In this document: positions 5,235-5,342 of the stretch, piece after piece | How the letters are laid out: every line of letters begins with the position of its first letter | Position numbering within the stretch: position 1 is the first letter of the stretch | NCBI GenBank assembly: GCA_964645935.1 | Contig: CAZYAK010000086.1 | Location: 1-5,342 of the forward strand | DNA length: 5,342 nucleotides | Direction: 5' to 3' | From: CAZYAK01 sp964645935 | GTDB taxonomy: Bacteria; Patescibacteriota; Gracilibacteria; Peribacterales; Peribacteraceae | Notes under the pieces: generated by a model | What the model was told of the DNA's origin: nothing | Databases searched by the model: none | The model's input: the letters and a program-made list of their open reading frames with translations, nothing else | Position numbers and translations under genes: made by a program

Positions 5235-5256
5235 CTCGCACCGAGTGCGGGCTTTT
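5235..5256 (+). terminator. Rho-independent terminator
   Basis: CTCGCAC (5235-5241) pairs with GTGCGGG (5245-5251), including one G-T pair, around a CGA loop. It is followed by C and TTTT (5253-5256). In the plus direction it would end transcripts coming from the tRNA-Leu side or from a short RNA in 5050-5230, before they run into the oppositely oriented VOC gene. Confidence 0.5.
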
Positions 5257-5274
5257 GGGATGTCAGGTGGGAGA

Positions 5275-5342
5275 TCAGGCCTTCTTAGCGTCCTCCCACA
5301 ACCCGAGCACATTGCCTGCGGGGTCGGTGACGTACGCATAGA
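5275..5342 (-). CDS. VOC-family (glyoxalase/bleomycin-resistance fold) protein, C-terminal fragment
   Basis: The last 21 codons and the stop (5277-5275) of a minus-strand gene that continues past the window edge. The visible peptide contains VTDPAGNVLGLWED, which matches the usual final strand of vicinal-oxygen-chelate proteins (D-P-x-G-N-x-x-x-L-x-E/Q). In that family the Glu of this motif is commonly a metal ligand. It then ends with a short Ala/Lys tail. The substrate and subfamily cannot be assigned from this fragment. The family also includes dioxygenases and antibiotic-binding proteins. Confidence 0.75.
   Translation of the reverse strand, partial: YAYVTDPAGNVLGLWEDAKKA

Larger units (their letters stand above)
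4942..5274. other. Intergenic region, no convincing gene
   Basis: The sequence between tRNA-Leu and the VOC gene is more AT-rich from about 5050 to 5220 than its surroundings. Frames on either strand lack both a ribosome binding site at proper spacing and protein-like composition. The contents worth noting are the long inverted repeat at 5055-5133 and the terminator at 5235-5256. Confidence 0.5.

Noticed and set aside
5235..5256. Resemblance of GCACCGAGTGCGGGCTTTT to the 3' hairpin of a tracrRNA
   Set aside because: The likeness is limited to a generic CGA-loop terminator hairpin. There are no CRISPR repeats, anti-repeat or cas genes in the window.
5072..5341. 89-codon plus-strand frame reaching the window end
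   Set aside because: It runs antisense to the VOC C-terminus and across a terminator, has no ribosome binding site and has no recognisable composition.

Overview
The window comes from a bacterial chromosome of moderately high GC content, by eye somewhat under 60% and not counted. It holds two tRNA genes, one well-recognised envelope-polysaccharide gene, one Cys-rich exported protein, one orphan soluble protein, one probable very small membrane protein, and the tail of a VOC-family gene. Nothing fixes the taxon. The pairing of a multi-spanning O-antigen-ligase-like protein carrying TPRs with Ser/Ala-linker Cys-rich exported proteins, and several unrecognisable ORFs, would fit a Patescibacteria (CPR) genome of the Peribacteria type. 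That is an impression, not a demonstration. TGA is used as a normal stop.

Layout. 1-52: 5' two-thirds of a tRNA-Pro(CGG) on the minus strand. 53-360: non-coding, with a plausible plus-strand promoter (198-225) about 115 bp before a good intrinsic terminator (318-342), so it looks like a short RNA or an attenuated leader. 361-1011: plus-strand gene for a helical, soluble, unrecognised protein. 1012-1249: intergenic leader with an AT-rich promoter-like patch, a 7-codon ORF behind a strong Shine-Dalgarno, and a GC hairpin whose 3' arm is the ribosome binding site of the next ORF. 1250-1366: 38-aa Met-rich single-span membrane protein. 1367-1511: no convincing gene. 3467-1512 (minus): 651-aa Wzy/WaaL-type O-antigen ligase or polymerase with C-terminal TPR region. 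4660-3509 (minus): 383-aa exported protein with 24 cysteines in 12 regularly spaced pairs. 4661-4824: divergent promoter region with an 18-bp dyad midway between the two promoters. 4825-4910: complete tRNA-Leu(CAG) with encoded CCA. 4911-5274: intergenic, with a long imperfect inverted repeat and an intrinsic terminator. 5275-5342 (minus): last 21 codons of a VOC/glyoxalase-fold protein.

How the parts may work together. The Cys-rich protein gene has a near-consensus promoter and is followed after 41 bp by the ligase gene in the same orientation, so the two may share a transcript and both act at or outside the membrane. A perfect 26-bp palindrome is centred on the annotated ligase start codon and is followed by TTTTC in the direction of transcription. 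It could terminate transcription after the Cys-rich gene or mask the ligase ribosome binding site, which would let the two be expressed at different levels. The most novel items are the 12-module Cys-pair repeat protein, this palindrome, and the uORF/hairpin leader ahead of the small membrane protein.
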